A DNA stretch of 35,829 bases from Chloroflexi bacterium HGW-Chloroflexi-8 (GCA_002841995.1 PHBS01000019.1:1-35829); one strand, 5' to 3'. Numbered from the stretch's first letter, positions 24,045-33,937 are shown. The notes: a model not told the origin generated them from the letters alone. A program made the numbers and translations.

Positions 24045-25154
24045 TTAGTCTTCCTCTACATTGATCGCATATCGATAATATGCTGAGCAAGTTCCTTCTG
24101 AACTTACCATAGGTGCACCTAATGGATTGGTTGGCGAACATATTTTACGAAATGCTGGGCATTGAACAGGCTTTTTTAGACCCTGCAATATTTCACCCGC
24201 AATACAAATTTCGGATTCTTGAGTCATGATGTGCCCGACTTGAAAACGATTTTCTGCATTAAATTCTTCATATTCTTTACGTAATCCGAGACCGCTCATC
24301 GGGATTATACCAATTCCTCGCCAGTTTCGATCGCAAGGTTCAAAAATCTGATTAATGATTCTTTGAGCGACCTGATTTCCTGCTTCTGAAACCGCCCGTG
24401 TGTAGGCATTCTCGACGAAGAATTCACTTTTTTCCAACTGTTGAATTGCTTTCAAAATGCCCTGTAACAAATCCAATGGCTCGAACCCAGTCACAACAAT
24501 CGGTACATGATACTTTTGCGCAATTGGATGGTACTCCCAATACCCCATGACCGCACAGACATGGCCAGCTGCTAGAAAAGCCTGAACCCGATTTAAAGGA
24601 GAATTTAAAATTGCATTCATAGCAGGAGGTACACTGACCTGTGATACAAGTACAGAGAAGTTTTTAAGCCCAAGCGCTTTCGCTTGCAGGACACTGGTCG
24701 CATTTGCAGGTACTGTTGTCTCAAATCCTATCGCAAAAAAAACAACTTGTTTGTCAGGATTTTCTTGTGCAATTTTTACTGCATCCAGAGGAGAATATAC
24801 AATTTTTATCTGTGCTCCTCGTGCTCTTAATGTAAATAAGTCTACAGAAGAACCTGGAACACGGAGCATATCTCCAAATGTGCAAAAAATAACATTTGGG
24901 AGAATTGCAATTGCATGTGCTCGATCAATTTGACCTAAGGGTGTAACACAAACCGGACATCCTGGTCCATGAACCAATTCCAATTCTTTGGGTAGAATCT
25001 GGTCGAGTCCATATTGCATGATTGCATGAGTCTGACCACCACAAATTTCCATGAGAGTCCATTTTTTTGTGATTGTCTTTTGAATTTCATCAATCACACT
25101 TTTTACGAGTGATGAGTTACGGAAAGATGTTGAAAAATTAAAATTCTTGTTCAT
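24045..25154 (-). CDS. hypD: Hydrogenase maturation factor HypD
   Basis: This is the [4Fe-4S] scaffold on which, with HypC, the Fe(CN)2CO unit is assembled. From the ATG at 25154 it has 369 residues, the usual length. A longer in-frame start at 25226 would overlap hypC by about 90 bases and is not favoured. Landmarks are '[16 protein letters not shown]', '[14 protein letters not shown]', '[13 protein letters not shown]', '[10 protein letters not shown]', '[11 protein letters not shown]', '[15 protein letters not shown]', and the C-terminal cysteine set '[23 protein letters not shown]'. It overlaps the hypC 3' end by 17 bases, so translation is coupled. No clear ribosome site is seen. Confidence 0.95.
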   Translation of the reverse strand: MNKNFNFSTSFRNSSLVKSVIDEIQKTITKKWTLMEICGGQTHAIMQYGLDQILPKELELVHGPGCPVCVTPLGQIDRAHAIAILPNVIFCTFGDMLRVPGSSVDLFTLRARGAQIKIVYSPLDAVKIAQENPDKQVVFFAIGFETTVPANATSVLQAKALGLKNFSVLVSQVSVPPAMNAILNSPLNRVQAFLAAGHVCAVMGYWEYHPIAQKYHVPIVVTGFEPLDLLQGILKAIQQLEKSEFFVENAYTRAVSEAGNQVAQRIINQIFEPCDRNWRGIGIIPMSGLGLRKEYEEFNAENRFQVGHIMTQESEICIAGEILQGLKKPVQCPAFRKICSPTNPLGAPMVSSEGTCSAYYRYAINVEED

Positions 25155-25398
25155 CGGGTTCGAGATCATTATTAAAATCTGAAATATCCTGCAGAAGTGA
25201 TAAGGTTTCCAAGGCTTCTTTTTCACTCAGGATATTTAATGCAAAACCTGCGTGAATGATCGTGTAATCGCCTATTTTTGCCTCAGGAATTGCTTCAATA
25301 CAAGCTTCTCTGATTACGCCTCCAAAATCAATTTTTGCCATTTTCACGCCAATTGTTTGATTTATTTCAATGATTTTTCCAGGTATGCCCAAGCACAT
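25138..25398 (-). CDS. hypC: Hydrogenase maturation chaperone HypC
   Basis: This 86-residue chaperone shuttles the Fe(CN)2CO precursor from HypD to the large subunit. The diagnostic N-terminus is MCLGIPGKI; after Met removal Cys2 is the essential ligand. A small beta-barrel follows ('[21 protein letters not shown]', '[16 protein letters not shown]') and then an acidic helical tail. The true start is the ATG at 25398 with GAGG five bases upstream. An earlier frame start would overlap hypF and bury the Cys. It overlaps hypD by 17 bases. Confidence 0.95.
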   Translation of the reverse strand: MCLGIPGKIIEINQTIGVKMAKIDFGGVIREACIEAIPEAKIGDYTIIHAGFALNILSEKEALETLSLLQDISDFNNDLEPDEQEF

Positions 25399-25418
25399 AA
25401 TAACCTCGATTTTCTTTC

Positions 25419-27704
25419 TTAATTTAGAATTGTATTTGCAGCAATACAAGCTTGTCCGAATGCAATCCCGCCATCATTCGTTGGGATTTTTGAGTGCCAA
25501 AGAACTTCAAAATGATTCTGCTGCAAAAGAGAAATCGTTTTTTTGATTAATACTTTGTTTTGCCACACTCCGCCTGATAAAGCGACAGTCGTTATTCCGG
25601 ATTCTTTTTTGATCACCTGGCAGATGTCCAAGCATAATTGACTGACACTATTGTGAAACTTTGAAGCCATTACGGTAGGCGAAGCATTTGCCAGAAAATC
25701 CCGAACGATTTGATTCCATAATGGTTCTGCATCAATCAAATCATTTGCTAGGTTAAAAGAATAATAATCCTGAATTGAAAAGTCAACCATAGATTCCATT
25801 TCAATCGCAGCCTGTCCTTCATAATTTACTCGCTGCCTGACTCCTATGAAAGACGCAATGGCATCGAATAATCTACCCATACTGGATGTTGGTGGTGAAT
25901 TGATGCCTTTTGTAAGTTGTGTCCTTAATACATTTTTTTCTTCTACGCAAAGATCCTGAGCAGGTAGGAAAGATGGATCCCATTCAATGTTGTTCGCCCA
26001 CAAATGTGTCAAAGCCATACGAGCTGGTATTCGGATTGTCACATCACCACCAGGTAGAGGGACATATTTTAGATGGAATCGCCGAATATACTGGGATAGT
26101 TTGCCAATCAAGACTTCTCCACCCCAAATTGCATGATCGGTCCCAAGACCTGTGCCATCGAAACACAGTCCAATAATTGGACTTTCTAATTTTGGTCTGT
26201 TCTCAGCGATACAGGCGGCAAGATGCGCATGGTGATGCTGAATAAGTAGAAGTTTTTTATTTTCTTTTTCTGCTCTGGCAATCCCATATCGCGTAGCCAA
26301 ATAATTGGGGTGTAAATCACATGCGATTATTTTTGGGTCTATCCGGAATAATTTTTCAAAATGTGTTATTGATTCTTCAAATGCATTATATGTCTCAAGG
26401 TTTTCCAGGTCACCGATATGGTGCGATAAGAATGCAAGGTTATCCCGAGTCAGACAAAATGTATTTTTTAATTCTGCTCCGGTGGCAAGAATTGAAGGAT
26501 TTGAATAAGGGAATGGAAACGAATTAGGAGCATAACCTCGTGATCGCCTCAAGATAAATGGTGTATCATTGATGATTCTTGTGACAGAATCATCTACTCT
26601 CATTTGAATTTGACGATTGTGAATTAAGTAAGAATCTGCAATAGAATTTAATCGAATTTCAGCATCATCATCCTGATAGGCAATAGGCTCTTCACTCATA
26701 TTTCCACTTGTCATTACGAGTAAATCCGGGAATCCGGTTTCTGGTTCCAATAACAAGTAATGTAAAGGAGTGTATGGTAGCATGATTCCCAGCGATCTTT
26801 GGCCTGGGGCAACATCCAAGGCAAGTTCTGAATTGTATTTCCTATCCAATAGGACAATCGGACGTTCAATGCTCTCCAATAGGTTCTTTTCATCAACAGA
26901 AATTTCACAATAACGTGAGACCTGTTCCAAACTATATGCCATTAATGCAAAAGGTTTATCGCTTCTTTTCTTACGATTTCGTAATTTCCTAACGGCTTCA
27001 TGATCGGTAGCATTACAAGCCAAATGATATCCACCTAAACCTTTGATTGCTAAAATCTCACCTTTAATTATTGATTTTCTTGCAAGTCGTAATGCCTCAT
27101 CATTTTCTGCCACCTTGGTATTCTGAATAAAGTATGAAATGTGAGGACCACATTTGGGGCAGGCGATAGGTTGGGCATGGAAGCGACGGTTTTCAGGATC
27201 TTCATATTCTTTTTTGCAATCTTCACACATTTCAAATTCTGACATAGTTGTAAGTGGTCGGTCGTATGGAATGTTCTGAATGATTGTGAATCTTGGTCCA
27301 CAATTTGTACAATTAATAAATGGGTAGCGGTATCTCCGATCGGCTGGGTTTATTAACTCCTGTAGGCAATCATCACACGTACAAATGTCAGGAGAAACTG
27401 GAATAAACTCGCCCTCTTTTGATTCGCTCATTCTGATTTCAAAACTTCTAAATTCCTGATAGATTTCTTGATTAGTCTCGATTGAGTCTATACGTGCTAA
27501 TGTTGGCGGATTTTGTTTTATTTCATCTAAGAATGATTTTACGGAATTTGGATTGCCAGTAACTAGAATTTCGACTCCATTGGATGAATTTAATACCCAA
27601 CCTTTTAGGTCATAATGTGTCGCGATATGGTAAATAAAGGGTCGAAATCCAACCCCTTGAACTACACCTCTAATTTTTACTTTTACAGTGATATTACTGA
27701 CCAT
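25419..27704 (-). CDS. hypF: Carbamoyltransferase HypF
   Basis: This 761-residue multidomain enzyme converts carbamoyl phosphate to carbamoyl-AMP and passes the carbamoyl group to HypE. In order: an acylphosphatase domain (about 1-92, 'IRGVVQGVGFRPFIY' with the catalytic Arg), two Cys4 zinc fingers ('CTCDDC' with 'CTNCGP', and 'CEDC' with 'CPKCGP', about 107-185), a YrdC-like domain (about 200-385, 'LAIKGLGGYHLACNA'), and a Kae1-like domain to the end ('IQHHHAHLAACIAE', 'GLCFDGTGLGTDHAIWGGE', 'VALSGGVWQN'). All domains are complete. It lies two bases after hypB and about 20 before hypC. Confidence 0.96.
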   Translation of the reverse strand: MVSNITVKVKIRGVVQGVGFRPFIYHIATHYDLKGWVLNSSNGVEILVTGNPNSVKSFLDEIKQNPPTLARIDSIETNQEIYQEFRSFEIRMSESKEGEFIPVSPDICTCDDCLQELINPADRRYRYPFINCTNCGPRFTIIQNIPYDRPLTTMSEFEMCEDCKKEYEDPENRRFHAQPIACPKCGPHISYFIQNTKVAENDEALRLARKSIIKGEILAIKGLGGYHLACNATDHEAVRKLRNRKKRSDKPFALMAYSLEQVSRYCEISVDEKNLLESIERPIVLLDRKYNSELALDVAPGQRSLGIMLPYTPLHYLLLEPETGFPDLLVMTSGNMSEEPIAYQDDDAEIRLNSIADSYLIHNRQIQMRVDDSVTRIINDTPFILRRSRGYAPNSFPFPYSNPSILATGAELKNTFCLTRDNLAFLSHHIGDLENLETYNAFEESITHFEKLFRIDPKIIACDLHPNYLATRYGIARAEKENKKLLLIQHHHAHLAACIAENRPKLESPIIGLCFDGTGLGTDHAIWGGEVLIGKLSQYIRRFHLKYVPLPGGDVTIRIPARMALTHLWANNIEWDPSFLPAQDLCVEEKNVLRTQLTKGINSPPTSSMGRLFDAIASFIGVRQRVNYEGQAAIEMESMVDFSIQDYYSFNLANDLIDAEPLWNQIVRDFLANASPTVMASKFHNSVSQLCLDICQVIKKESGITTVALSGGVWQNKVLIKKTISLLQQNHFEVLWHSKIPTNDGGIAFGQACIAANTILN

Positions 27705-27706
27705 TT

Positions 27707-28375
27707 TTATGAATTTCGTTTAGAAATTCTTGATTTTAACCACTCAATCCATTGGTTGAATCCCTCACCTGTTTTACAAGAGAGCTCAAAAATCGAAAGC
27801 CCCGGGTTTAAGAGCTCAATACCTTGTTTAAAATATTCTTTTCTAAAATCGACATATGGTAAAAGATCTATCTTATTTAGAATGAGGGTATCAATTCCCC
27901 TGTAAATATTCGGATATTTATAAGGTTTGTCATCTCCTTCCGGAATACTGGAAATAACAACGTTTGCGTGAGTGCCGATTTTGAAAGATGCAGGACAGAT
28001 TAGATTCCCTACATTTTCTACAATAACCAGATCCAATTCATTAAGGTTCAAGGCAGAAATACCACGCTCCAAAAGATTGGCATCCAGGTGGCATTGTCCG
28101 CCAGTATTTATCTGAACTGCAGGTATTCCCATCGCCGTAATTTTGTCGGCATCAATTGTTACAGGTGCGGTATCCCCTTCGATCACTGCAATTTTATATT
28201 CTCCCATCATTTTTTCGATCGTTCGTAAAATGACGCTTGTTTTGCCTGAACCAGGAGAAGCCATAATATTAATCGAATAAACCCCAGCCTGATCTAGCTT
28301 TTTTTTATTTTGTTCTGCAATTTGGTCGTTAGCATCCAAAATCCGTTCAACAACCTGTACTTTTTGAATCGTCAT
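27707..28375 (-). CDS. hypB: Hydrogenase nickel-insertion GTPase HypB
   Basis: This 222-residue SIMIBI GTPase uses GTP hydrolysis to drive nickel delivery with HypA. The P-loop is 'ASPGSGKTS' at residues 39-47. 'VIEGDTAPVTIDADKI' is switch I, and 'VENVGNLICPASFKIG' has the conserved metal-binding Cys between the NVGNL and PASF blocks. 'TLILNKIDLLPY' gives nucleotide specificity. It lacks the N-terminal histidine-rich nickel store and the CxxCGC motif of some homologues, so it is a minimal HypB. It sits three bases after hypA and two before hypF. Confidence 0.95.
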   Translation of the reverse strand: MTIQKVQVVERILDANDQIAEQNKKKLDQAGVYSINIMASPGSGKTSVILRTIEKMMGEYKIAVIEGDTAPVTIDADKITAMGIPAVQINTGGQCHLDANLLERGISALNLNELDLVIVENVGNLICPASFKIGTHANVVISSIPEGDDKPYKYPNIYRGIDTLILNKIDLLPYVDFRKEYFKQGIELLNPGLSIFELSCKTGEGFNQWIEWLKSRISKRNS

Positions 28376-28378
28376 CTT

Positions 28379-28723
28379 TTACCTTTCAATCTCTATACTA
28401 TCCAACCAAAATTCTTCTCCGGAAATAAGTTTTACACGCAAAGAAGAACAAACAGGACAAGGCATGATTTCTTCAATGAATTCAAATTCATTGCTGCAAT
28501 CCAGACATAAAAACTTTGCCGGTCTTTTTTCAAAATGTAATTTGGAATTTTCACAAATGGTGTTTTTGGAAATAATATCCCAATAAAATTGAACACTATC
28601 ATCAACGATACTTGAGAATTTTCCGATTACGATATTAATATCTGTTACTTTCAGAGCTTTTGCCTGAGAAGCATGTTTTTGAGCGATGTTTAATATACTT
28701 TCTGTTATAGCCAGCTCATGCAT
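28379..28723 (-). CDS. hypA: Hydrogenase nickel metallochaperone HypA
   Basis: This 114-residue protein delivers nickel to HoxH with HypB. The N-terminus MHELAITESI supplies the nickel ligand His2. The zinc knuckle has Cys73 and Cys76 in 'CLDC' and Cys89 and Cys92 in 'CPVC'. This is the normal size and layout. It is the first hyp gene of the series hypA-B-F-C-D-E and follows a cNMP-domain gene by 44 bases. Confidence 0.95.
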   Translation of the reverse strand: MHELAITESILNIAQKHASQAKALKVTDINIVIGKFSSIVDDSVQFYWDIISKNTICENSKLHFEKRPAKFLCLDCSNEFEFIEEIMPCPVCSSLRVKLISGEEFWLDSIEIER

Positions 28724-28767
28724 GAGCTAATTATAATACCAAAAAGGTCGTATTTTGAAGATTTTGT

Positions 28768-29238
28768 TTATTCTTCAGCTAATAATTCTAACAATTTTAT
28801 TCGCATAGAGAGCAAACGGCTTGCGATCACATTTGATAATCTTCGCATGATGACCATACCAATTTTTGGATCTGATTCACATAACTCCGATACCACTGCT
28901 GCGTCCATACAAATCAAAAAACTTTTTTGGGTGGCTGTAATTGATGTTATTCTTTGTCTGGCAACTGGGGTCATTCGATCCCATCCGACCAGATCCAATG
29001 GCTCTGCGTAATAAATGCATACTTGACCATGACCTGGAACCAGTATTTCAACTGCGAGACGACCTTCAGAAACAATATAGAGGACATTATCATTATCGCC
29101 TTCATGAAATAAAACTTCACCACAGTCTAAATATCGAACTCCCGCAATTTTCTCTAGTAAATTTATTTGTTCAACGGATAAATCCATTAACCAAGGGATA
29201 TTCTTTAATGTGGGTTTAAGTTCCGTTTTATCAATCAT
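28768..29238 (-). CDS. Stand-alone cyclic nucleotide-binding domain protein
   Basis: This 156-residue protein carries one cNMP-binding (Crp-like effector) domain and nothing after it. 'FHEGDNDNVLYIVSEGRLAVE' matches the beta-roll entry (GD..D..YIV..G). The later phosphate cassette is divergent: the usual GE.AL is replaced by a segment around 'EPLDLVGWDRMTP', so cAMP binding is doubtful. A long C-terminal helix with repeated Leu/Met (about residues 124-154) may dimerise. There is no HTH. It lies between the hox structural genes and hypA with all genes co-directional, suggesting a regulatory or sensory role in the hydrogenase system; the role is inferred from position only. Confidence 0.82.
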   Translation of the reverse strand: MIDKTELKPTLKNIPWLMDLSVEQINLLEKIAGVRYLDCGEVLFHEGDNDNVLYIVSEGRLAVEILVPGHGQVCIYYAEPLDLVGWDRMTPVARQRITSITATQKSFLICMDAAVVSELCESDPKIGMVIMRRLSNVIASRLLSMRIKLLELLAEE

Positions 29239-29388
29239 TAATTAACCTTTAACAAAAATTGCTTGAAATTGTTTGAACATAACAAAAAGATTATTAATCT
29301 GTTTTATCATTCTCGCATAATGTTAATAAGTGTTGTACATCCTCGATACCTTTGCATTTCGTCACGTGAGAATATTATCAAAATAAAT

Positions 29389-29949
29389 TTAACCATGATG
29401 GTTGACTAAAAAAATCCAATCAATGATTTCCTCAATTGCTTTCTCATGGAGAATATTCGTATTTTCAGAAAGAGAACGAAGGAAACGGAATTGATATCCG
29501 CGGATTGATACGAAAAGTGTTTCAGGTTTGTTGTTATATAGATGCTCCATAATGGAAACAACCGTTTCAGGAGTCATATGATGTGTCAGCGGTGAGTTCT
29601 GAAATTTAGAAATTATTTTTTCGATGTGTATTTCTTCTTCTACTGCACCGGTGTGAGCATCAACAAAACAGATTCTTTGATAATTCACCATATCAGAAGC
29701 CATTTCCGGCATCAATTGAAGATTAAACCAGAAATCCAAAATATTTCCTTCGGGATAGATTCCAATGTCTGTGTCTGTCGAAATTGGTATGTTCAATTTC
29801 CTCGCAATTCCTTGCAAAACATACCAGGCGACTCCATCATCTTCTCTATCCGGATTGCCATAGCCAACAATTAAAGTTCTTGGAATATTTTTCAAAACCT
29901 GTTCTGAATCCAGGACAGGTTTTGAAAATGATTTTTGTTCTTTTGTCAT
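29389..29949 (-). CDS. hoxW: Hydrogenase maturation protease (HoxW/HycI family)
   Basis: This 186-residue endopeptidase should remove the C-terminal tail of HoxH after nickel insertion. 'TLIVGYGNPDREDDGVAW' (about residues 26-43) has the family GN..R.DDG with the nickel-sensing Asp. 'FVDAHTG' gives the second conserved acidic site, and 'LTHHMTPETVV' the His region. It is longer than HycI (~156) owing to an N-terminal extension and an insert around residues 60-90. It lies 14 bases after hoxH, its expected substrate. The symbol is by analogy with Hox systems. Confidence 0.88.
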   Translation of the reverse strand: MTKEQKSFSKPVLDSEQVLKNIPRTLIVGYGNPDREDDGVAWYVLQGIARKLNIPISTDTDIGIYPEGNILDFWFNLQLMPEMASDMVNYQRICFVDAHTGAVEEEIHIEKIISKFQNSPLTHHMTPETVVSIMEHLYNNKPETLFVSIRGYQFRFLRSLSENTNILHEKAIEEIIDWIFLVNHHG

Positions 29950-29963
29950 ATTGAAAACTTTAA

Positions 29964-31391
29964 TTAATCTCGTTTCAGAGTCTTGGTGATATTTCCTTCT
30001 GGGTCGACAAAATCAATGATCATTGGCATTTGCCCAAAAGCATGGGTGGAACAGGAAAGGCAAGGATCATGCGCTCTAACTGCTGCTTCCACACGATTTA
30101 ATAAACCTTCATGAATCTCAGGTCCGGTGATATAAGTTTTAGCAACCATATCGACGGCTTTACTCATTGCATAGTTATTGTGTCCTGTAGAAACAATAAG
30201 ATTTACTTTTTCTAATTGCCCATTTTCCTTTGCTTTATAGTGGTGAATGAGGGTACCGCGTGGTGCTTCAATGATACCAACCCCTTCACCTTGGAAATTG
30301 TGTTGTGTATTCAGGATGTCATTTGACAAAATGTCTGGGTCATTCAATAAAACCTGGACTTTTTCAACCGCGAACAAAGTCTCAATTAATCGAGCGTAAT
30401 GATAATAAAGCGTATTCTCAATTGGCAATCCATGATTTATCTGTCTGTATATTTTAAATTCTTCATTGGCAAGGGGCGTATCAATTTTATTGGCAATATT
30501 AAGACGGCCTAAAGGACCTACTCGATAAACTCCACCTGGATAACCTAATTTTTTGTAATAAGGAAATTTAAGATACGACCAATTTTCCACATGCTCGGCA
30601 ATATAATCCAGATAATTGGCAGCATAAAATCTCTCCAATTCACTACCATTCTGATCAATCAATCTTATTTTTCCGTCGTACAATTCCAATCCATTTTCAT
30701 CAGTGATCAAGCCTAAATAACCAGTTGGGAAGACAGCAAATTTTTGGATATCTTCCATGTTCTTAGCTGCCCAATCCTTCATAATGCTTAAACCCAATTG
30801 AGTAGTTTTAATTGCTTCATCTAAACCTGACAGGATCAAGTCACGTTCTGAAGCCAATAATTCCTTATTAACACCACCAGGAACAGCAAACACTGGATGA
30901 ATTCTTCGACCGCCTAAGATGCGGATGATTTCCTGTCCATATTTTCTTAGTTCAACCGCTTTAATGGCAATCTCGGGTGCTTGTTGGATAAGACCAACAA
31001 CATTTCGGATCGCGGGATCGGCATCAAATCCGAGTAAAAGATCAGGACCTGCTAATTCGAAAAAGTGCATTCCATGTGATTGAATGATCTGCCCCATGTG
31101 CATAAGTTCACGAAGAAGTGATGCTGGTCTTGGTGGAGGTGCACCTAAGACAGCGTCCCCTGCTTTTGCAGCTGCCAGATGATGGCTAACTGGACAAATG
31201 CCACAAATTCTTGGTGTTATCAATGGCATTTCGAATACCATTCTTCCTTCGCAGAATTTCTCAAATCCTCGGAATTCATTAACGTGTAAATAAGCATGAT
31301 CGACCGAACCATCCGCTTTGGTGTGGATCGTGATTTTTGCATGTCCTTCAATACGTGTCACAGGTTCAATCGTTATTTTTTGTGCAACCAT
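29964..31391 (-). CDS. hoxH: [NiFe] hydrogenase large subunit HoxH
   Basis: This 475-residue catalytic subunit holds the NiFe(CN)2CO centre. The N-terminal ligands are Cys63 and Cys66 in '[13 protein letters not shown]', and the C-terminal ligands Cys444 and Cys447 in '[12 protein letters not shown]'. A 25-residue tail follows His450 and should be cut off by the neighbouring protease. '[12 protein letters not shown]' is the conserved start. The DPCLSC.TH form and neighbours indicate a group 3 cytoplasmic bidirectional enzyme; with HoxE and HoxF present, group 3d (NAD-linked) is most likely, though 3b-like sequence affinity has not been excluded. Confidence 0.95.
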   Translation of the reverse strand: MVAQKITIEPVTRIEGHAKITIHTKADGSVDHAYLHVNEFRGFEKFCEGRMVFEMPLITPRICGICPVSHHLAAAKAGDAVLGAPPPRPASLLRELMHMGQIIQSHGMHFFELAGPDLLLGFDADPAIRNVVGLIQQAPEIAIKAVELRKYGQEIIRILGGRRIHPVFAVPGGVNKELLASERDLILSGLDEAIKTTQLGLSIMKDWAAKNMEDIQKFAVFPTGYLGLITDENGLELYDGKIRLIDQNGSELERFYAANYLDYIAEHVENWSYLKFPYYKKLGYPGGVYRVGPLGRLNIANKIDTPLANEEFKIYRQINHGLPIENTLYYHYARLIETLFAVEKVQVLLNDPDILSNDILNTQHNFQGEGVGIIEAPRGTLIHHYKAKENGQLEKVNLIVSTGHNNYAMSKAVDMVAKTYITGPEIHEGLLNRVEAAVRAHDPCLSCSTHAFGQMPMIIDFVDPEGNITKTLKRD

Positions 31392-31400
31392 AATATCCTC

Positions 31401-31940
31401 CTAATGCCAGTGTAATTTGTCGCCCTTTAATTCAGGGACGCGTCCTTGAGCTAATTCCGCTAGTACATAAAAAATTACATCAGCGTCTGGTGGACAACCA
31501 GGAACATGTAAGTCGACAGGAACGACTTCTTGAACAGCTCTGACTTTTGTCGGTACAGCAAGCTCGGGGTCGGTTGGGATAAATCCATCAATCGTGCTTT
31601 CTGTTTCGATATATGCCCTTCGAAGGGTTTCTTCTATTGTGAAGAAATTACGCATAGCCGGAACACCACCGAAAACAGCACAATCTCCAAGTGCTACCAG
31701 GTACTTGCAGCGGGATCGCATTAATTTTGCTTGATGCTCATTGGCAGTGTTATTTATACCACCTTCCAAAACACCAACATCGACACCACTTTCATCAGCC
31801 TCTTTTAAATCTGTTATAGGGGATGCACGCAATTCTGCCAATTCTAAAACCTGCAAAATCCTTTCATCCATATCCAATAGCGACATATGGCATCCTGCAC
31901 ACCCAGCCATCCAATCAGTTGCTACTTTTGGTTTACTCAT
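31401..31940 (-). CDS. hoxY: [NiFe] hydrogenase small subunit HoxY
   Basis: This 179-residue small subunit carries one [4Fe-4S] cluster close to the active site. Ligands are Cys14 and Cys17 in 'GCAGCHMS', Cys87 in 'LGDCAVFGG' and Cys149 in 'VPGCPPDAD'. It lacks the medial and distal clusters and the Tat signal of membrane hydrogenases, so it is cytoplasmic. The ATG at 31940 with AGAGG upstream is preferred over a TTG ten codons earlier. It sits ten bases before hoxH. Confidence 0.94.
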   Translation of the reverse strand: MSKPKVATDWMAGCAGCHMSLLDMDERILQVLELAELRASPITDLKEADESGVDVGVLEGGINNTANEHQAKLMRSRCKYLVALGDCAVFGGVPAMRNFFTIEETLRRAYIETESTIDGFIPTDPELAVPTKVRAVQEVVPVDLHVPGCPPDADVIFYVLAELAQGRVPELKGDKLHWH

Positions 31941-31996
31941 AGATCTTTTCCTCTTTTCTATCTTAATCAAGCTGGTTGAATTTCAACCAATGCAGG

Positions 31997-33901
31997 TTAA
32001 ATTTTGATTGCATCCATCCAATTTTCATCTAATACTAACCCGAGCTTTGAACCCAAAGCTAGAAAAACTTCTTCATTGGATTTAATATCACTTGCAGGCA
32101 CCAAGGCTCTTTTTGCTTCTTGTGTCTTGCCATCTGAAGTCACATAATGTCCATTTTGTTCTAACCAATTGGTGACCGGTAGTACGACATCTGCTTTAGC
32201 TGAGAGAGCAGATTGGTAACTTGCCTGAACAATGATAAATGGAGCATTTTCAACTCTTTGCGTTAATGTCTGACTCGGATCTTCATCTCCGAGGGCAAGG
32301 AACACGACTTGAGACCCATTTAATGTGAAACTGCTATCCAGATTTAATTGTGAAGCAAATAATGAATTTGCATTTCCTTTTAAACTGGCAAATTTTGAAT
32401 TTGTCTCAGATGCAAATTGTAGTAATGCACGAATAACATCAGATTTGTTTTTAGCTTCAAATTCTACCCCAAAAATGATCATTGGATTTTTCGCATTTTT
32501 AAACAATGTTGCAAGTTTAACTACTTCTTGGCTTGAAATACCAACTTTTTCCATAATTTCGCCATGCAACTGGTTATGGTATGCAGAATTTAAAGCACTA
32601 ACAAATGAAAGTTCGCTTCCTTTATTTATTATCTTTCCATAAGGAGTGAAAGATTCCATACCAGTGGATTCATTCGTCACTGTGATAACATTGGTCTCTT
32701 TACCAATTGCTCGTTTTACAAAAAAGCCAGCTACCTGGTGGTCTTTGACTAAGTTGACACCAATTGTCAGAAGCAGATCAGCTTTATTAATCTCTTCTAA
32801 TCCGGCTTCTTTTCTGACACTAAACTCGATGTCTTTTGTAAAAGATGTATAGAATCCTTCTTCGGTACTCGTGACAACATTATTACCTGATTGACCAGTG
32901 AAAATTTGTGAAAAGAGATTCAAACCTTCTACTGGTAAACGAGTTGTTGCAATCGCAGCAACACCCCCTGTTTTAAGGGTATTTACTTCCTGTAATTTGG
33001 TTGAAACCACAGATAAAGCCTCATCCCATGTGGCAGCTTTCAAAACGCCATTTCTTCGAATCAATGGGGTGACTATTCTGTTTCGTTTTTCTGCCATTGG
33101 GTGAAAACGACCAACTTCACATATTACACCACCATTAATCTCTGCATCCCAATTACCTTCAATTCTCACAAGGCTATTATTTCGAGTTAGAACGTTGATT
33201 CCACAACCAATCGAACAACCGACACATATTGTCTCGGTGCTTGTAATATCTGTCTCATGACCACGATAGGCACTCCATCGGTCAATTAATGCACCAGTCG
33301 GGCAAATTTGAACACAAGTTCCGCAGGAGACACACGAACTTGATCCCAAGGGTACACCTAAGTCTGCTACCAGTATTGTTTTTGAACCTCTTTCTTCCAT
33401 ACCAAGGGTGAAGTTTCCAACAAGTTCACCACATGCCCTTACACAGCGGCGACATAATATACATCGATTGTGATCCAGAACAAAGTATGGATGAGAAGCA
33501 TCTACTTCGAAAACCTGCCAATTGGGTTGTAATGGCCAGTGGGTCATTTCTTCATCATAAGCAGCATTCTGCAATTCGCAATCGCCGCCACTTACCTGGC
33601 AATATGGACAAAAGTGATTTCTTTCACTGAAGAGCATCGATAAAACAAATGTACGCGCAGATTTCACTTTTTCTGTTTGTGTTTGAATTACCATATTATT
33701 TCCAGCTGGGAGGGTACAGGCAGGTTGAAGGGTTCTTGCCCCTTCGATTTCCACAAGGCAAAGGCGACAACCTCCATAAGGTTCAAGTGCAGGATGGTCA
33801 CATAATGTTGGGATTTCAATGCCAGCCATTTTGGCTGCTTTCAAGACAGTTGTTCCTTCAGGCACATCAATTTCTTTGCCATCGATTTTAAGATGATACA
33901 T
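31997..33901 (-). CDS. HoxU/NuoG-like diaphorase subunit with a C-terminal molybdopterin-type domain
   Basis: This 634-residue protein links HoxF to HoxY. The first ~215 residues match HoxU/NuoG: a [2Fe-2S] domain (Cys34, 45, 48, 62), an 'NHFCPYC' cluster domain (His96, Cys98, 101, 108), and two [4Fe-4S] ferredoxin sites (Cys147, 150, 153, 157 and Cys190, 193, 196, 200). A further cluster site, Cys226, 229, 233 and 261 ('CVGCSIGC', then 'GGVICEVGRF'), opens a molybdopterin-oxidoreductase-like domain of about 400 residues. HoxU is usually about 240 residues and NuoG 700-900, so this subunit is intermediate. No catalytic Cys/Sec site typical of formate dehydrogenase is evident, so the domain is probably structural or electron-carrying. 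It lies between hoxF and hoxY. Confidence 0.88.
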   Translation of the reverse strand: MYHLKIDGKEIDVPEGTTVLKAAKMAGIEIPTLCDHPALEPYGGCRLCLVEIEGARTLQPACTLPAGNNMVIQTQTEKVKSARTFVLSMLFSERNHFCPYCQVSGGDCELQNAAYDEEMTHWPLQPNWQVFEVDASHPYFVLDHNRCILCRRCVRACGELVGNFTLGMEERGSKTILVADLGVPLGSSSCVSCGTCVQICPTGALIDRWSAYRGHETDITSTETICVGCSIGCGINVLTRNNSLVRIEGNWDAEINGGVICEVGRFHPMAEKRNRIVTPLIRRNGVLKAATWDEALSVVSTKLQEVNTLKTGGVAAIATTRLPVEGLNLFSQIFTGQSGNNVVTSTEEGFYTSFTKDIEFSVRKEAGLEEINKADLLLTIGVNLVKDHQVAGFFVKRAIGKETNVITVTNESTGMESFTPYGKIINKGSELSFVSALNSAYHNQLHGEIMEKVGISSQEVVKLATLFKNAKNPMIIFGVEFEAKNKSDVIRALLQFASETNSKFASLKGNANSLFASQLNLDSSFTLNGSQVVFLALGDEDPSQTLTQRVENAPFIIVQASYQSALSAKADVVLPVTNWLEQNGHYVTSDGKTQEAKRALVPASDIKSNEEVFLALGSKLGLVLDENWMDAIKI

Positions 33902-33937
33902 AACGATTCTCTCCTTAAAATAATTCCTAATTCCTGA

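Noticed and set aside
24045-25226. Longer hypD start at 25226
   Set aside because: It would overlap hypC by about 90 bases and add an unconserved leader. The ATG at 25154 gives the usual HypD length.
29239-29388. Promoter or FNR/CRP-type site in the gap before the cNMP gene
   Set aside because: TTGAA direct repeats and small palindromes are present, but none fits a known site well in such AT-rich sequence.
31401-31970. TTG start of hoxY at 31970
   Set aside because: The ATG at 31940 has AGAGG at good spacing and gives a normal N-terminus. The extension is a Lys/Arg stretch that is really the ribosome-site region translated.
31997-33901. Formate dehydrogenase alpha subunit
   Set aside because: The protein is too short. 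No Cys/Sec active-site motif could be identified by eye, and the gene is embedded between hoxF and hoxY.
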